DNA of 64,000 nucleotides from Rhopalosiphum padi. Taxonomy: Eukaryota; Arthropoda; Insecta; Hemiptera; Aphididae. The translations under genes were made by a program, and so were the position numbers. Under the pieces are notes generated by a model that had not been told where the DNA came from, searched no databases, and saw nothing but the letters and a program-made list of their open reading frames with translations. Location: assembly GCF_020882245.1 (NCBI RefSeq), contig NC_083598.1, forward strand, positions 88,107,714 through 88,171,713, in the 5' to 3' direction. Below, piece after piece: positions 11,360 through 26,100 of the stretch. The first letter of the stretch is position 1. Each line of letters begins with the position of its first letter.

Positions 11360-14004
11360 TCATACTACTTTATACATAAATAGACTCAAATAACTCACAT
11401 TATTTTATCTATTTTTATTACATTATTTTTTTATTATTATTATTTCCTCAAATCTAAAAATGATATATTATGCTTATTGATTAGTATTGAGTATTAACTT
11501 TCAAATTAGGAGGACTGAGTCCCCACAAGCCACCTCCTCCGCCTATTTTCACCAATGTACCTATATAATATATATACCTATAACATTTTATACCATCTTA
11601 TGCATAATTAATTATAACTAATTATTTTTTATTATTAACTATTTATATTACTACTAATAAGTACCAAATGAAACTTAATGATATCAATTTGAATATTGAA
11701 AACATTTCAAATTAAAAAAAAATGTGTTTATTTAAAAACGTATTAACTCATTATAATATAATATAATATTTACTTATTGATGGTCAACTTCTACGTGGCA
11801 GATACTTATTAAACTACGACAGTGTTCATCTGTAATCTTTACATATCTCAGTATCTGTATTCTTGATGAAAATGTACTGTTGACATATATTTAAGTATCA
11901 ATGATTAAATTAACATTCGGGAAATATTTTTAATAAGGATACAATTTGCATTTATATAAATTTGACCTATAATATACTTTTTTTGTACATATATGTATAT
12001 ATAGTTAAGACTGCTAATATAATTACATGAATAATAATTAATTTAATTACATTTTTCTACAATTTTTCTTATATTGTATAAATATAATAAATTATACTTT
12101 TAAATCTTATTTTAACACTAGTCAAGTAAAATTTATGAATTTTAATCATTAATACAAAATCAAGTATTAGTCGGTAATATAAGTATTATTAATTATTGAT
12201 CATGTAGAATATTTACAAATATATAATAACTTAAATATATAACACAAATACACAATGCAAAAAATAAAATTTTACTATATAGTGACAATAATTTTCAAAA
12301 TTAATACTTTATTAGAATTTTGATAATAAAACTGGAATTTAACAAATTAAAAATAATTTTTATTTAATTAACGAATGACTTATTTCAATTATTAACTGTT
12401 CACTAATAAATTCAAAAGTATGTAACTATTATTTGTATTTAACATGTTAATTTCAAATTCATTCTTCCATAAGAATATATATTTAAAATTTAAATAAAGG
12501 TTAAACTTTTTAAGACTAATTTTTTTTAAGAGGTAATTAATATTTCTAATAACTTATGCAATATCCTAAGCATCTAAGCTAAACAATGTAATTGAAAATT
12601 CAAATACTATTTGTTTTATCTTTTATTGAATTGATTATTATAATTTATAATGCACTAATTATTGACAGTGTTATACTGTTATTTGTTGGATTTGATTGTT
12701 CATAATAATAATTATACCTATCTAATTGTTATAATTTATAAAAAATTAAATAAATAATATGAAATCAAAACATTGATGTAATTTAGCGATTAGAAAATAT
12801 AATTTTTTTACAATAAAATATATACCATTTATATTGTGTTTATTTAATTTTAATATATCTTTCTATAACCTATAAGTGTATTGCATTATTTTTATGATAT
12901 GTTATAAGCTATTTATAAATAATTATGAAATGTAAGTGTTATCATAGATATTATTGTAATGATCACTATTAAATAATAACTTTAAAATGTAGAGTCATTT
13001 TAAACTCTAAACACATTGATGACTATCGATTCCGTGCTTAAAAAATAATCAAGAAAAAAAATTATGTAAATTATATTATATGTATATATATATATATAAA
13101 ACAACAGTAAAAACTCAATTATACAATTTATATTATTATTTAAAGTAAATATAATAATATATAATTACATTTTTGGGGAAAATTTGGGGGCATCTCTCCC
13201 GTGCCTCATTGTATACCAACCACTTGCCTGCAGTTTTATGATTTTATTTGAATCCTGAAGGTATTAACTACAATTATTATTTTACGTTATAATATAGAAA
13301 ATAGACTAATATTAGTGCCTATATTACATATAATACAGACAGATAAAGCATTATATTTACTTACAAAACTATAAAACATCCGTTACTAATATAATATGAT
13401 CATGCCATCATTCCATATAATTTAATTCAAAATCGAAAGGGATTTCACGAAAATCTTAAATCGTATAATATTGTTATTTGTTTTTATTTATATTTATTTA
13501 ATACTCCAATTGACACTTAGTATTATAATATCTACTGTTAAATTTTGTTTAAAACAAAAAATATTTTATTTTCTGAAGTACCTATACAAACGTTTATAAA
13601 ATAAATAAATATATATATTTATTTCAGAGTACAAGTTAAAAATCTCAAAAATATATTAAATATATACGAATTAATAATTTTTAATACAAAATAATTTATT
13701 ATTTCATAAAATATGTTGTTAAGAAAATAATAATAACGCACACCTGGAATTTAAAAAAATAATTTATTGTTTATTAAATTATGTAATTATTTTATATTAA
13801 AGAAATACTAAGAAAATATATTAATGGAATGTATCATTTGTAATAATTAATAAGTAATAACGTAGCGTATTGCTCACTAAGTTATAGCTCCTTATAAATA
13901 TAAATTAAGTACACGTGTTCTCAAGGCTGATAAATGATGATAATGCTTGAATAAAACAACTGAATACAGGAATCCCCTACTAATATATAAGATTTTTTTT
14001 TTAG
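11360..14004. other. Intergenic AT-rich DNA between the two ninjurin genes
   Basis: No exon is supported. A short less AT-rich segment at 11505-11565 and another at 13170-13240 look like degraded repeats, but I found no paired termini. The promoter of the second ninjurin gene should lie here or just downstream; I could not identify it. Confidence 0.45.
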
Positions 14005-14089
14005 AAATACAGACTGAAATCGGAAATTACCGTCGACTGCAGATGGACAGCAGTTGAAACTAGAATCAATCAGTAGTTAATCTAAAACA

Positions 14090-16169
14090 ATGCATGCATG
14101 TCCTCCGTCTCACTGTAGTACCGAACGACAAATATTGAAGGATCAAGATCAAGTACACACCAATAATAACTGCGAAACCGTTGAGCCAAAATTAAAACAC
14201 GCTGCAGCACAAACACCTAACGGATCGACCAACATTAAAACCCAAGAAATAGAGATGAACGAAATAGTAACTGCAAATCGTAATTCAACAATAAATTTTT
14301 CGAATGGTCACAGTAATACAAATGATTCTAAAATGGCATTAGTGAATAATCAAAATGACAAAGGATTCCCGGCAGATGATGACAGTTTATTGCCGGACCA
14401 ATCTGTTATAGCTAATGAGGTATGAAAGTGAAATTAATACACGTTATGTTTTTATATGTTGTACTACATGTAGTACAGATATGTGGCTTTTCATAATTTT
14501 TTAATCAATTTCTAAACTGTTAGTATTGTAACTCAGTTATTATGCATTTATAATGAGCGAGGAGGTATCTTTAAGAAGTGTTTCGGTTATTCATAAGAAG
14601 GAGTTATACAAGGATAATAGCCTAGCCAGTAATATTACGGGATTGAAGAATTTTAATTATTTTTTGTTCGATATTTTTATTGGTCCATAGATTTAAGACG
14701 CCCGTGAAGTTTGACCCTCAAAGTAAGAAAATGTTTTTCCGGAAACAGTAAAGGCATGCAAATTCTAAAAATTACATAGTAAATTCTAACAAATATATAG
14801 AAAATTTTCTGAAGAGGTTTGAAGTGTCTGGCCGTAAGTGGGGGGGGGGACTTTACGAACGTTATTTAAGTTTTGAGGGAAGCGATGAACATTATACTTA
14901 TTTTACAATTATGTTTTTTTATTTTTTATCTTTTGTATATGTGTACATGATAAGTATACCTAATCGAAAAATGCTTTAGTTTTTAACTTTAAGGGTTGTT
15001 TTGAATAAAAACTTGGATCTAGTTTTTACATTAAAGATATACAAATTGTATTATATGCTATATGCATATAACAATACTACACATACATTTATTTAAATAA
15101 AAGTAAAAATTTCCAATGAATAAAAATCATCGGAAAAGAAAAAAAAATTAAGGAAAATGCAAATTTTTACGCAATTCCTGTTTTTGATAACATTTATTTT
15201 GTTTTTAGTTTATTTTAAAAACGAATAATCGTAGATACTTTCACCAAATAATTAAATGTTTATTTATATACACAATATATAATTTTTAAATATTGTAATA
15301 TTTTAAATTATTTTGAGCTATTTACAGACATTTTAAATTTTTTTATTCTTATAAATGTTAAAACACTATACATTGAATAAAAATACTTACAAATTAAATA
15401 CAATATGTAAAAATATTTAAAATACATATGTACAATTTATTTTTAAAAATAATTATGATTCTGTTATACTTTAAAAACATTATTAGTGTGGACATAAAAC
15501 TTTTACGTATAATATTAAATTTAACATTAACAATGATATTTTCAAGAACAATGTTTTCGGAAAAAAATAATTCAATCTACTGAATTACTAATAGAAAAAT
15601 AAATTACATAACTTAATAGGAATATTAAAAACAAATTATATTAAATCATAAACTAATGATATTATAATTTTAAAAAATGTAATTCCAGGTGATCGGAAAT
15701 ATAGATGACGATACTCCAAAAGCGTTTAACATATACAGAAATAAAAAGTTATTATCTCATGGCATGATGGATGTTGCACTGTTTTCTGCAAATGCAAATC
15801 AATTAAGATACGTATTAGAAAACAGTGATGGTAGCGCCCTTTACGTCATTTGTATCGTGCTTTTGTTGACTAGCATATTTTTACAGGTAATTACTAATTA
15901 TACAAATTATTAATTTTAGATTTTCTAATAATTTAATTTGGTCATACTAGATTTTAGTTGGCGTAGCGCTTTTACTAAGTGCTCGGTATAATGTGACTAA
16001 TTGTGACCAACGAAAAATGGCATTTAAATTGGGTAACTACGTCATAGTTGGTATATTCCTTATAACGGTCGTCAATATTTTCATAACATCATTTGGAGGA
16101 CCAGCAGTAATTTCACCTGCAGTAGTGTTGTCAACTTCTGTGACTGAGAACCCAAATTTATTATTATAG
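14090..16169 (+). CDS. Ninjurin family membrane protein (second of tandem pair)
   Basis: Exons 14090-14419, 15689-15886 and 15951-16169 are all phase 0 and encode 248 residues. The middle exon is 198 nt, exactly as in the upstream paralogue. Residues 1-110 are polar, Asn/Ser/Gln-rich and unrelated to the paralogue's N-terminus. The core repeats the family signature 'MMDVALFSANANQLRYVLE', then two hydrophobic helices around 160-187 and 205-224, separated by 'NCDQRKMAF'. A tail of about 20 residues rich in Val, Ser and Thr follows the core and is absent from the paralogue. An upstream acceptor 'ttttttttttag' ends at 14004, so the 5' UTR is probably spliced. ATGs at 14090 and 14094 lie close together; only 14090 opens the frame. 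AATAAA is at 16235-16240. The shared structure indicates tandem duplication followed by N-terminal divergence. Confidence 0.9.
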
Positions 16170-19100
16170 ATCAAGGCCATAGTGTCTATCTTCGTAAAAT
16201 ATTAAAATTAATAGTATTTTAAATTTTATTGATAAATAAACTATATTATACTTATATAATAAAATATCCATATGCATACGAATTTATGACTTTTAAAGAC
16301 TAAAGTTTAGACTAATAAAAATAATTGGCAGACTAATTACCTGAGTTGTTGAAGCCTTAACAACCCCAATAAAAATAAATAAATAAATAATTGGATAAGG
16401 GATACTAAAAAAAAAAAAAAAAATACAGTAATCCATTATTTCGCTCAACTAAACAATTTATTTAAATAAAAAATGTATAAATCTAATAAATATTATCGTT
16501 TTATATGACTAAAATAGTAAAATTATATTTATGTACTTACCTACTTTATTAGTTCAATATTTTTATAAAAATATTCTGCTTCAAATTATGAAATTAATAA
16601 ATAAAAAGTTATAGCAGAAAGTTTATCGATCAACATTGGGGCAATGCATCCATAAGCAAGGTCATACATAAAAAATGGGAGAAGGATTCGTCAAAAATTG
16701 TTGTCATTTTGACATAGGTATAGACTATAGACGTATAGTCATTACTTAATAGTTATATATTTTTTAATATTTTTTCTAACTATGAATGTAAATAAGATTT
16801 TTTAATTGTGATTTAATAACAATCAATATTTTTGGAATGGGTCTGGATCCCCTTACAAATACGGCTTTACCCATAAATATGGGTAAGATAGTATATTGAC
16901 AGTATAAAATGTTATAGAATTGGATGTACCTTTTTTCTAAAAATTAATAAATTAAATACTTCGAATTAATGAGTAGGTATTCACTGTTAATATAATGAAC
17001 ATAGGAATATAAAACAAAGACATGTCTATATTTAAGTAATTTAGAATTGCATATAGGTGCTCTATTAAATAAAAAGGCATTACTCACAGATCATTAATAT
17101 ATTAATAATTCTAATCATATAATAAATCATTAGTTTAAAATAAATAAAAGATAATTTAAAAATCCCTTAAAATATATTCATGAAATTATAATACATTACA
17201 TAATTATGAATAACCTATTATGCATTAGTTATTAGTTTATAATTTGGGTAGGTAAATAATATTTTATAATTTCTTATTAATACTATAAATAAAAGATTAT
17301 AATAATAAAAATATATATTATCTACTTAGATATGTTTAATAAAAAAAATTATTAGTGTCCTATAGTTAATTACACTTATTAATATTTAAATTAATTTTTG
17401 AATTGTAACCTTTATAAATTATAGCCAATAAATATATATATATATACATATATACAATACATATATAAATATTTTTAAATTGTTAACTATATGAAATAAT
17501 GCAAATAATTTGTTTGCATAATAAATATTTAATAACCATCATTTACTTAGATTTTATTACTTGTATAGGTACTTTTTAAGTTACGTTATATTTATTAAAA
17601 ATATAATAAACATGTATTTGATGTATTCAAAATTAAAATTGTATATTTAACTATCTAGTTTTTACCGTATACGTATGTCGTATACCTAATAGTAATGTAT
17701 GTTACTAAATGTTTCTTGTAAAGTAAGATATTAAATGGGTAATATTAATAATATTCTGTAAGCAACTGCTAAGATTATATTAAAGTATTTATAGTATTTG
17801 AGTAATGACTAATGACTAATGAGTATTATCATTTATTGTCCCTATATACAATATGTATTTATTTTAGTTCTTCTAAATTACATTTGACAACTTTTTACTA
17901 TCTGGCTTTAATCTTTATCATTAAACGTGGATACCTGGTAGTAAATTGGATCTATATACTTTGTTCAGCAAGATAACATGCTGTAACCTGACAAAAATCT
18001 GTTCTTCTGTAAGTACATCTCTACGCGATACTGTAGCATAGTGAAACTGGTTTCGAATGTTTCGATAGCAAGGTGTCGTGTAAGGATGCGCATTGCGCAG
18101 TCTTCGTGTTCTATCGCTAAGCAGTATATAGTTGGTGCTTTGGGTAATGAGGGAAAGGGGTCAAGATAAAAAATACCAAGATCTTCTCATTAAAAATATA
18201 TAATCAAGAAAATTTAAAATATAAAATAAAATTGAGAATAACACAAAATCAGATTTTGCTAGGTAAATTGAACTGAAAAATGAATATCCGGGTGTAACCT
18301 ATTATAGTATTCATTGTTCTTAAATGTATTATAACCCTGTATCTATATTGTTATTATCAGGGCTTGGAAGTTATAGCACCAAAAATATATTTTTAGCACT
18401 TTAATATGCATTTAAAAACACCAAAAATAGCACTATAATTAGTAAATATGTAAAAAAAATTGTCAAGCAAATTTTTAAAAAATTTACAAAATATATAATT
18501 AAATATAATAGAAACATTATGTTTTCTGATTCGGTAAATTTTACATTTCAAGCACTGTCTACAGAGTAAAAATAAAGATAAGAGGGTTAAGCTCCCCTAT
18601 ATGCGTTTCGTAGGGAAGGGGAAATGACGAGTTAAAAAAACTCATATAGTTATATTCACTCTCTATATTTTTACCTCTTACATGAAAAATTGTTCTACTA
18701 ATTTAAATACATTTATTATAGTATAATTTTATTGTTACGAACTTATAACCTATATCAACACTAAATATTATTATTATTATATTATGCGTGTCCACAGAAT
18801 GTACCAAATGTAAAAATTATTTTAAAAGAATTTCCACTTCGTTTTCAGTGTCAGTGACACGTCAAGTGTTCGATAGGTAATACGTCACATTATTATCCTT
18901 CACTTTTACGTTTTTACCATTATATGCCTTTCATATTGAATATAATACAGTTATAGCCTATGGGTAAATTAAGTTAGTTGTATCACTTGTATCAACCCAA
19001 AAACTAATACCTGAAAACTTAATACCTGCTCTAAATATTACAATTTATGAAAATGGTCGAATGTATTTAGTATTTATCTATTAATCTATTAATTACTATC

Positions 19101-19640
19101 ACTGTACAAAGTAGGACAGTAGGTAGTAGGTACAATATCAAAATACCTCTTGCAAGTTGTAGACAGGTACGCATTAAGCAATAATATGGACATCAAGTGA
19201 ATATGGAACAATGGAGCGTGGAACATAATTATATAATCAAATATAAACGGTTCAAATTTGAAACGGAGTATTTGAGAATTGGTTTGTGAATTGTAAACTT
19301 ATTGTTGAAAAAAAATTAGACAAATTAACAAAGATATTTTGGCCTGCGACTCTTGCCCTGTGCACGCGATTGATAACGTAAGTACAGTGCGTGCAAGACC
19401 AAAGAATAAAAAAAATGAATTCAACTCGTACTTACCATCAAATGCGATAGAACTATGACATAATTATATACTACTATAAATTGTATTGGGGGCTTGAATA
19501 ATTAAATTCAATCGGCATCGCAACGAAGGGTCGATTTTGAACTCGTGAACCAACAAAAATTAACCAAACATATCTTCAACGAAAATCTTTCGATCATCAA
19601 CTTACTAAAAGTCGAATTAGTAAATGTAGTTTAGTAGTAG
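16170..19640. other. Intergenic DNA between ninjurin and egl genes
   Basis: AT-rich with an A homopolymer at about 16409-16423. No coding exon is supported. Slightly GC-richer patches at 18000-18150 and 18540-18640 have repeat-like character but no recognisable ends. Confidence 0.45.
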
Positions 19641-19924
19641 TGCTGTGTACGAGTTGAAGTCGCCGCGTATTATCTTGCCTGGCATAGAGTTGCCAACGTC
19701 GATAGCTGATGTTCAAGGTCGACCCCCCACTTTTCACCGCCACAGACGTCGCGACACGCGATAATCGTCGTCGACGGCGGTCGACACTCGGCGACGGTGT
19801 TTTAACATTTTTTTGTGCCAGACGTGCCAGTGCACTAGCGCCGCCGTTCCCGCTAGCCAATACCCGTAGTATTTTGGTATTCGTACCGTCGGCCGGTGTG
19901 ACCGATGTGTACTGTGTAGTTTAG
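19641..19924 (+). promoter_or_regulatory. egl promoter region and candidate first leader exon
   Basis: A GC-rich island immediately upstream of egl ends in a 5' splice site 'tttag|gtaaac' after 19924. The pyrimidine-rich acceptor 'tttctcttctctttaag' ends at 19977, giving a 53-bp leader intron. ORFs on both strands in the island (71 and 87 residues) are Arg/Ser-rich by-products of composition. The transcription start site is not determined. Confidence 0.5.
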
Positions 19925-19977
19925 GTAAACGTTATTTTTTTAAGTTTTTTGTTTTTATTTTTTCTCTTCTCTTTAAG

Positions 19978-20172
19978 CAACCGAAAATGAATCAGCTCAG
20001 CGAGTCAGAGCTGTTCGGGCCGTCCCGACGACCTACACAACAATCTTAACAAGAATGCAACTGCCTACTTACCAACCGATGGAAATAATAAAATATATTG
20101 ACACCATAACATCTACCAGCAGCTACATAGCAAAACAATAATTATAATTCCACTGGGATTGGATATAACATA
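19978..20172 (+). promoter_or_regulatory. egl 5' leader with two upstream ORFs
   Basis: Between the leader acceptor (ends 19977) and the egl ATG at 20173 are two complete, non-overlapping upstream ORFs: 19987-20049 (20 residues, starts MNQLSESELF) and 20055-20141 (28 residues, starts MQLPTYQPME). Both terminate before the main ATG. If the leader is transcribed as inferred, scanning ribosomes would meet both first, which usually lowers and sometimes regulates translation of the main ORF. Confidence 0.5.
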
Positions 20173-23100
20173 ATGGACAGTTCAGAATACGAATCGGTAA
20201 GAAACCAAACACTGTTGTTCTTTTTTGAAAAATTGGTAGACAAGGGCACTCCACGATCCTTGCACGATCTAAGTTGCCAATTTGGTTCGAAAGGATTCAC
20301 TAAAGAGATGCGACAGATCGCTGGTGGATCACAATCAGGCTTGAAGAAATTCCTGTCACAACATCCGTCTTTATTCACATTGGATGGGGACTTAGTTGCC
20401 GCGTCTCAGATAGTTGCACCAGTGCAATCCGATACCAATTATAACCACAAAGCTGTCCATTATTTTAAGGATAAATTGTTGAAATATGGAGTTGGAACTG
20501 AAGTACCAATTCGATGCCTACTTGGGCACCGTTCTCAAGCGCCACCAGAAATCCGATTAATATCTGGTCTTCATATCAAAGAATTTAGAGATTTTCTGCT
20601 AAAATATCCTGATGTATTTACTGTAAGTGAAGACACCATTATACTTACAGAGTATGCAGGACTAGAACGTAAAATGTATGATGATAGCGATCAACGTGAA
20701 GTCAAAATTGATCCAGAAATCACAAAGCGTCTTTTAACATTTTGTGTACAATGCTTGGAATGCAAAGGACCAATGTTAACTGATCAAATGTTTCATAGTA
20801 TTTCCTTACGTTTTACAGAAAATACTTGGTCTCCAATTTTTAAAACTCCTTCAGATTTGTTCACATTTTTGAAAATGCATCCTGATCAATTTAACACACA
20901 GTCCAATTTAATAACATTAGCAAAAAATGATCCTAAACCAGAAGTTAAAATTGCTCGAGTTCCTATAGAAGTCGTACCATTAACTCCTCCTATGTCGCCG
21001 CCTCTACCTAAACCAACACCAAATAATAATCAATCCCTCAAACAAAGAATTAATAATTTGGTTATGAAAACAATCGCAGAAAACACTGAGCGAAATAGCA
21101 AAACGCCAAATGGTTATGATGATAGTGATGCATGGAAAGGAAAAATGTTGAACAATATCAAAGCAATAATAACAAATACTAAAGAATGTTCAAATATTGT
21201 TGATAGAATTTTGGCACGAAAATCAGCTATTGGTATAGATTTTGAAGGTGTATGTATTGGAGCTAGTGGTCAATTAAGCTTAATGCAAGTGGTAACCGAA
21301 GATGGATTATGTTTTATATTTGATTTAATTGCTTGTCCACAATTAATTAAAAGTGGTGGATTACAAAGTCTACTAGAAAGTGAAGAAATACTTAAGGTTA
21401 GTGAAATAAATCTATTACTTTAGTTAATGTCAACTCTTTTATCACAGTACAACATATATAAATATTACCTACTTAATAAAATCAAATAAAATTTGATGTA
21501 TATTATTAGTTTATGACTCTTATAGGTTTTTGTTTAAAATCAATATCTAAAGAAAAAATATAGGCTTTAATAAAGACAATATAAAAACTGATATTTTTAT
21601 GGCTTACTTAATAATAATATACTACTTTGATTATTATTATACCTAGTATGTTATTGTTATTTGGTATATTTTATTTTGATGATGAATATAATAGATCGGT
21701 AACATATTTATGAATTTTTTTATTGAACATTATTGGAATGTTCTATTATTTTATTTGCCATGCCACCACTAATAATTAGTAGGTTAGGGTAGTTAACTAA
21801 ATATCAAACAATAAATATAATAATTAAATTGTATTGATCCTTCTCAATGGTCTGACAAAACTTATATCACAAAATATTGCAATATATGTAATATCTATAT
21901 ACCTAAAGTCAATTGATGGATAAAAAATATGTCATTGAGATGAGTGTCTTTCATACTGGGGATGAGAGAAGTATGTACATCCTAATTTTGGTCCTAACTC
22001 AGTTTTCTCACTCAACAATTATTTATTGCTAATAATACTATAATTAGATTAGTTAAAAATATTTACTTATTTCTATTTCTTTAGCTACTTCCTTTTTTTT
22101 CTTATCTTAAATTAGGTATTTTATGCAACTGACAGAAATACTTAAAGATAACAGCGACAATAGAGTTTCTTGAGAAATTACTTTTTTATCAATTGAATAA
22201 CTGATTACTAAAGGAATAACTTAAAAGGTGCTTAAGTATTTTGATAAAACTATGTTAGGTAAAGTTAAGTGAAATAGGAGTACTTATATACCTAGTATTA
22301 TAATTTTTACATTCAATTATTATTTTAAATTATGTATCTATCTATTTTGAATAAAATAAAATGCCATGTGGCAATTTAGTTTACTACTGATACATAATCA
22401 CATTTTAATCTAACCCTTATTTTTTTATTTTACTATGTATAATAAAATATGAAATATGATAATTGTATTAAGTTAATTATAACTTTCTTATTAAACTTAT
22501 AATTTATCCATGTAGGCCATGTTTAGTTATGTAAAACATTTAAATCATTCTAAATTAGTCTTTAATCCTTATTAAATTTAAATAACTTTAGATAACATTG
22601 GTTTAAAGCAAACTTTACTTTTCAGCTACTAAAAATGTATATTTTTATATAGCAAGTACTAATCACCTTAGTAGCGTTAATACATTTTATATTTATTTAT
22701 TTAAGTTTATATTTTATAACAAGAGTAGGTAGATTTATCTGGGAGTTTTAGGTTTATTATTAATATCTATTTAAAAATATTCCATACCTTTAATAATTTT
22801 TAATGCATTGATCATATTTCTATACTTTTTATGTTTTTAGAAAATAACATTTTATAAAATGTATTTATTAAATTAACTCTGAAAATTATTTTCTATCTCT
22901 CTATAGTTAGAACTATTAACAAAATCTTTGATTTTTTATGTTGAAAATAAAACTATTATGTTTATTATTATTACTATAATATTATTGCATTTTTATTTTC
23001 ATCTATTTTGAGATAAAACTTATTAAATTTTATTTACATAATATATTAATTAATATCAATTGCCCAATATTCATAAATAATTATTTTTATTAATTTATTT

Positions 23101-26100
23101 AATAAATATTAGTTTATTTTGTAAATATTATAAATTAAAACGACTCTAGTAGTATATAGTTAACTATAGGCTATAACAATTACATATTTAATGAGATAAG
23201 CTATTAAGTGTGTATTTACAGCTGTATAATGTAATTAGTGTGCTTATATAGCTTATATAATATTGATAAATAATATGAGTATACCTACAGCTATTAAAAT
23301 AGATATTAAAGGTGTTTTTCAAAGTAAGTATTTGATTTACAAGCTTTAATATACTGAACCTAAACAAATTTAAAAAATTCAAGTGACAATAAATTACTTA
23401 TAATTAATTTTATTTTTTGAAGTGTCATTGTGTGTAGAAAATATAATCATGTAATAATAATACAATTTGAAGTTTATATAACTAATTTTTAAATTACAAC
23501 AAAATAATTTTGTCAAAAACTGAAAATATTGTGTAAATATTCCCAATTTTATAGTAAAAAAAATTTTATTTTTTTAAGTATTGTGTACTTTTTACTTTTA
23601 ACCCTTTCAAAGTACTAACTAAATCTAATTGGCTACCTTAAATTAAAACTAAAGCATAAATACTGCTTTGTAGACAAGAAATTACAAATAAAATAAACTT
23701 ATCGTGTAACTAATGCATTTATAATTTCGCTTAGTATTTAAAATGGTTTAGCTATTATTTATAACGGGATTTTAAACTTTTTGTTAAAATTTAAACAATA
23801 TTAATCTATTTGGTTTTTATTTACTATGGAATAAACAAAATTTACTATGGTTATATGTTATATCTCAATTCATCATGTCTATGATGATTAGATTATAGTT
23901 TCAATCATCCTACTTTCTATCAAGTGTGATTTTAATGGAAATACGTTTCTTGTACATGTTTATGTCTATCGTGCTGCTGTTGAGTGTAAGAGTTCTAGAG
24001 TAGGTTGAAGAAATGTTATGAAACTGTTATTATGTCCTGCTATATCGAATGGGTGTGTAATGTGTATACATATATCATAGCATTATAATTCGCGTGGTAG
24101 GTATGTGCGGAAGTTGTCCAGTTAAGTCGCGCGGCAAATATCCGTGCTCGCACTCTAAAGCGGGGATCGGTAAAAATGTATGTGATAACTTTGTCGAGGT
24201 CATTGACGACTGGCAGGCGAAAACTGCATTCTTATTAGTTATTATTCAGTGGGAATGATAATTATTGTTAATGAAAACAATCGACTTGATTACGAAAACC
24301 TCGACAACAAACGGTATTAAACGTCGAGTAGGACGTGTGACGCGTCTAGGGTATTCGAGTTCTTATGTATATATCGCTTGAGTGTGTGGGTTATTATGTG
24401 ACGTGTGCTGACTTTTGATTACAAAAATGAATACTAATACATTATTATTTAAACAGTATGCTTTAGAGTTTAGACCATAGATACATCGAAAATCAAACAA
24501 TTATTTTAGAATGTAGTGATTATTATATAGAAAAAATATTAAATCTAGTAGTTATATGTACTAGGTACCTATAAACGCAAATATTGTGTTTTAGCATGTT
24601 CGGAATAATGTTAGTTATATTATTAAACCGATATACCGAGTTCACCTTATGATTATACAAATAGTAAAGTGTGTAATAGTTAAGCATTTTCCTACTTATC
24701 TGTTGCGTTATGTTTTAAACCAACAAATTATAAATAAATAATAATATATCGTATAAATACGTGTGCTAATGTTGGTTAAATATACATGCTCCCTTCGAAA
24801 TCTCATGTAAGATTCTTTTAAGATTACATCTGGGACCAATGATACTTATATTTAAAAATAAACAAGTTTAAAATATTTTATTTTACGTATTCGTGCTCTT
24901 TATTACCTATAACGATTTAAAAACTTTAATTTTCACTAAATTTTTAATAATATCCATCAAGTTATTATATACTTATATCAGTCATATTTTTAAATTAAAA
25001 ATTGTATTCTTGTGAACTTGAATAACGTTGATACAATTATAAACATTTTCCTAATATTTTAGTCAAATAATTTACAATTCTTAAAGTGTAAACATTAATT
25101 TAAAATACTCAATATGACAATATCTATGTACTGAACCATTGTACTCGAATTATGTTTAATAATATATATGTTTATTAGCTTTGTGGCTAAATTTGTTATT
25201 GTTCGTTAAATTTGTGTATGTATACTGTTATTGTTTTTTAAATGGCAATAATCTTTTTTTACTACTAATTATTTTATGCATTTTAGTGATTAAACTCTCT
25301 TAGTTCAAAATGAGTTGACTTACAGGAATTTAAATGTATTCAATATTATTTACGACACTAGTTGTTATATTTCTTTCTACCAACTACCATTGATTATAAA
25401 TACTAGTATATAATCATAAACATGAAATTGAAGATATTGAAACATCATTCTCAATCTGAGTATTTTTTAAAACCGAAAATCTTCAATATCAAAATTTTAA
25501 CAAAATAAAAAAATTCCTTCCGCCATTATAGTTACTTAAAAATTATTTGAATCTTGTATAAATAAATATTAATACCGCGTGGCTTTGCTGAAAATACGTC
25601 TTCACAGATGTGACATAAACCACGCAAGCACGTTGTTTTTCTTTGGTGTGATGTGGTGTCCACCTACTAGTACCAAAGGAAATTTTGCTACGTGACATCA
25701 AATAAGCATCGAAAACGAATTTGTACGTCACTCTCAAAAGCTACTCTGTCTATTCACTCATCTTAAAAGACCACGAATCAATAAAATAATATTTTTTATA
25801 CCTTTATGTAAATATTATAACTAATCAAAAAAACTAAATTCAAATTGCTTGGCTTTGCGCATACATGATTAAATTAAATTGATGGAATAATATATAATCT
25901 TGTAATTGCAACTTTTTTTATAATATATTTAAATAAAACCTCAATAATTTTACAATTTGCATAAAATATAAATTTAAAATAAGTTGTACAATAAAAAATT
26001 GTATTCAAGTTAAGAGAGAGGGACATTTTACATTTTTAATACTCCATCTATTCTAGGTTTTAAGATTAAAGTATAGTCTGATTTTAATAAGAGTTATGAC

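Noticed and set aside
18361..18440. 'gcttggaagttatagcacc' segment resembling a dispersed repeat
   Set aside because: I could not find paired ends or a second copy in the window, so no element is called.
19597..19924. ORFs on both strands in the egl promoter island
   Set aside because: Both strands are open because of GC content, the translations are Arg-rich, and neither joins the egl frame.
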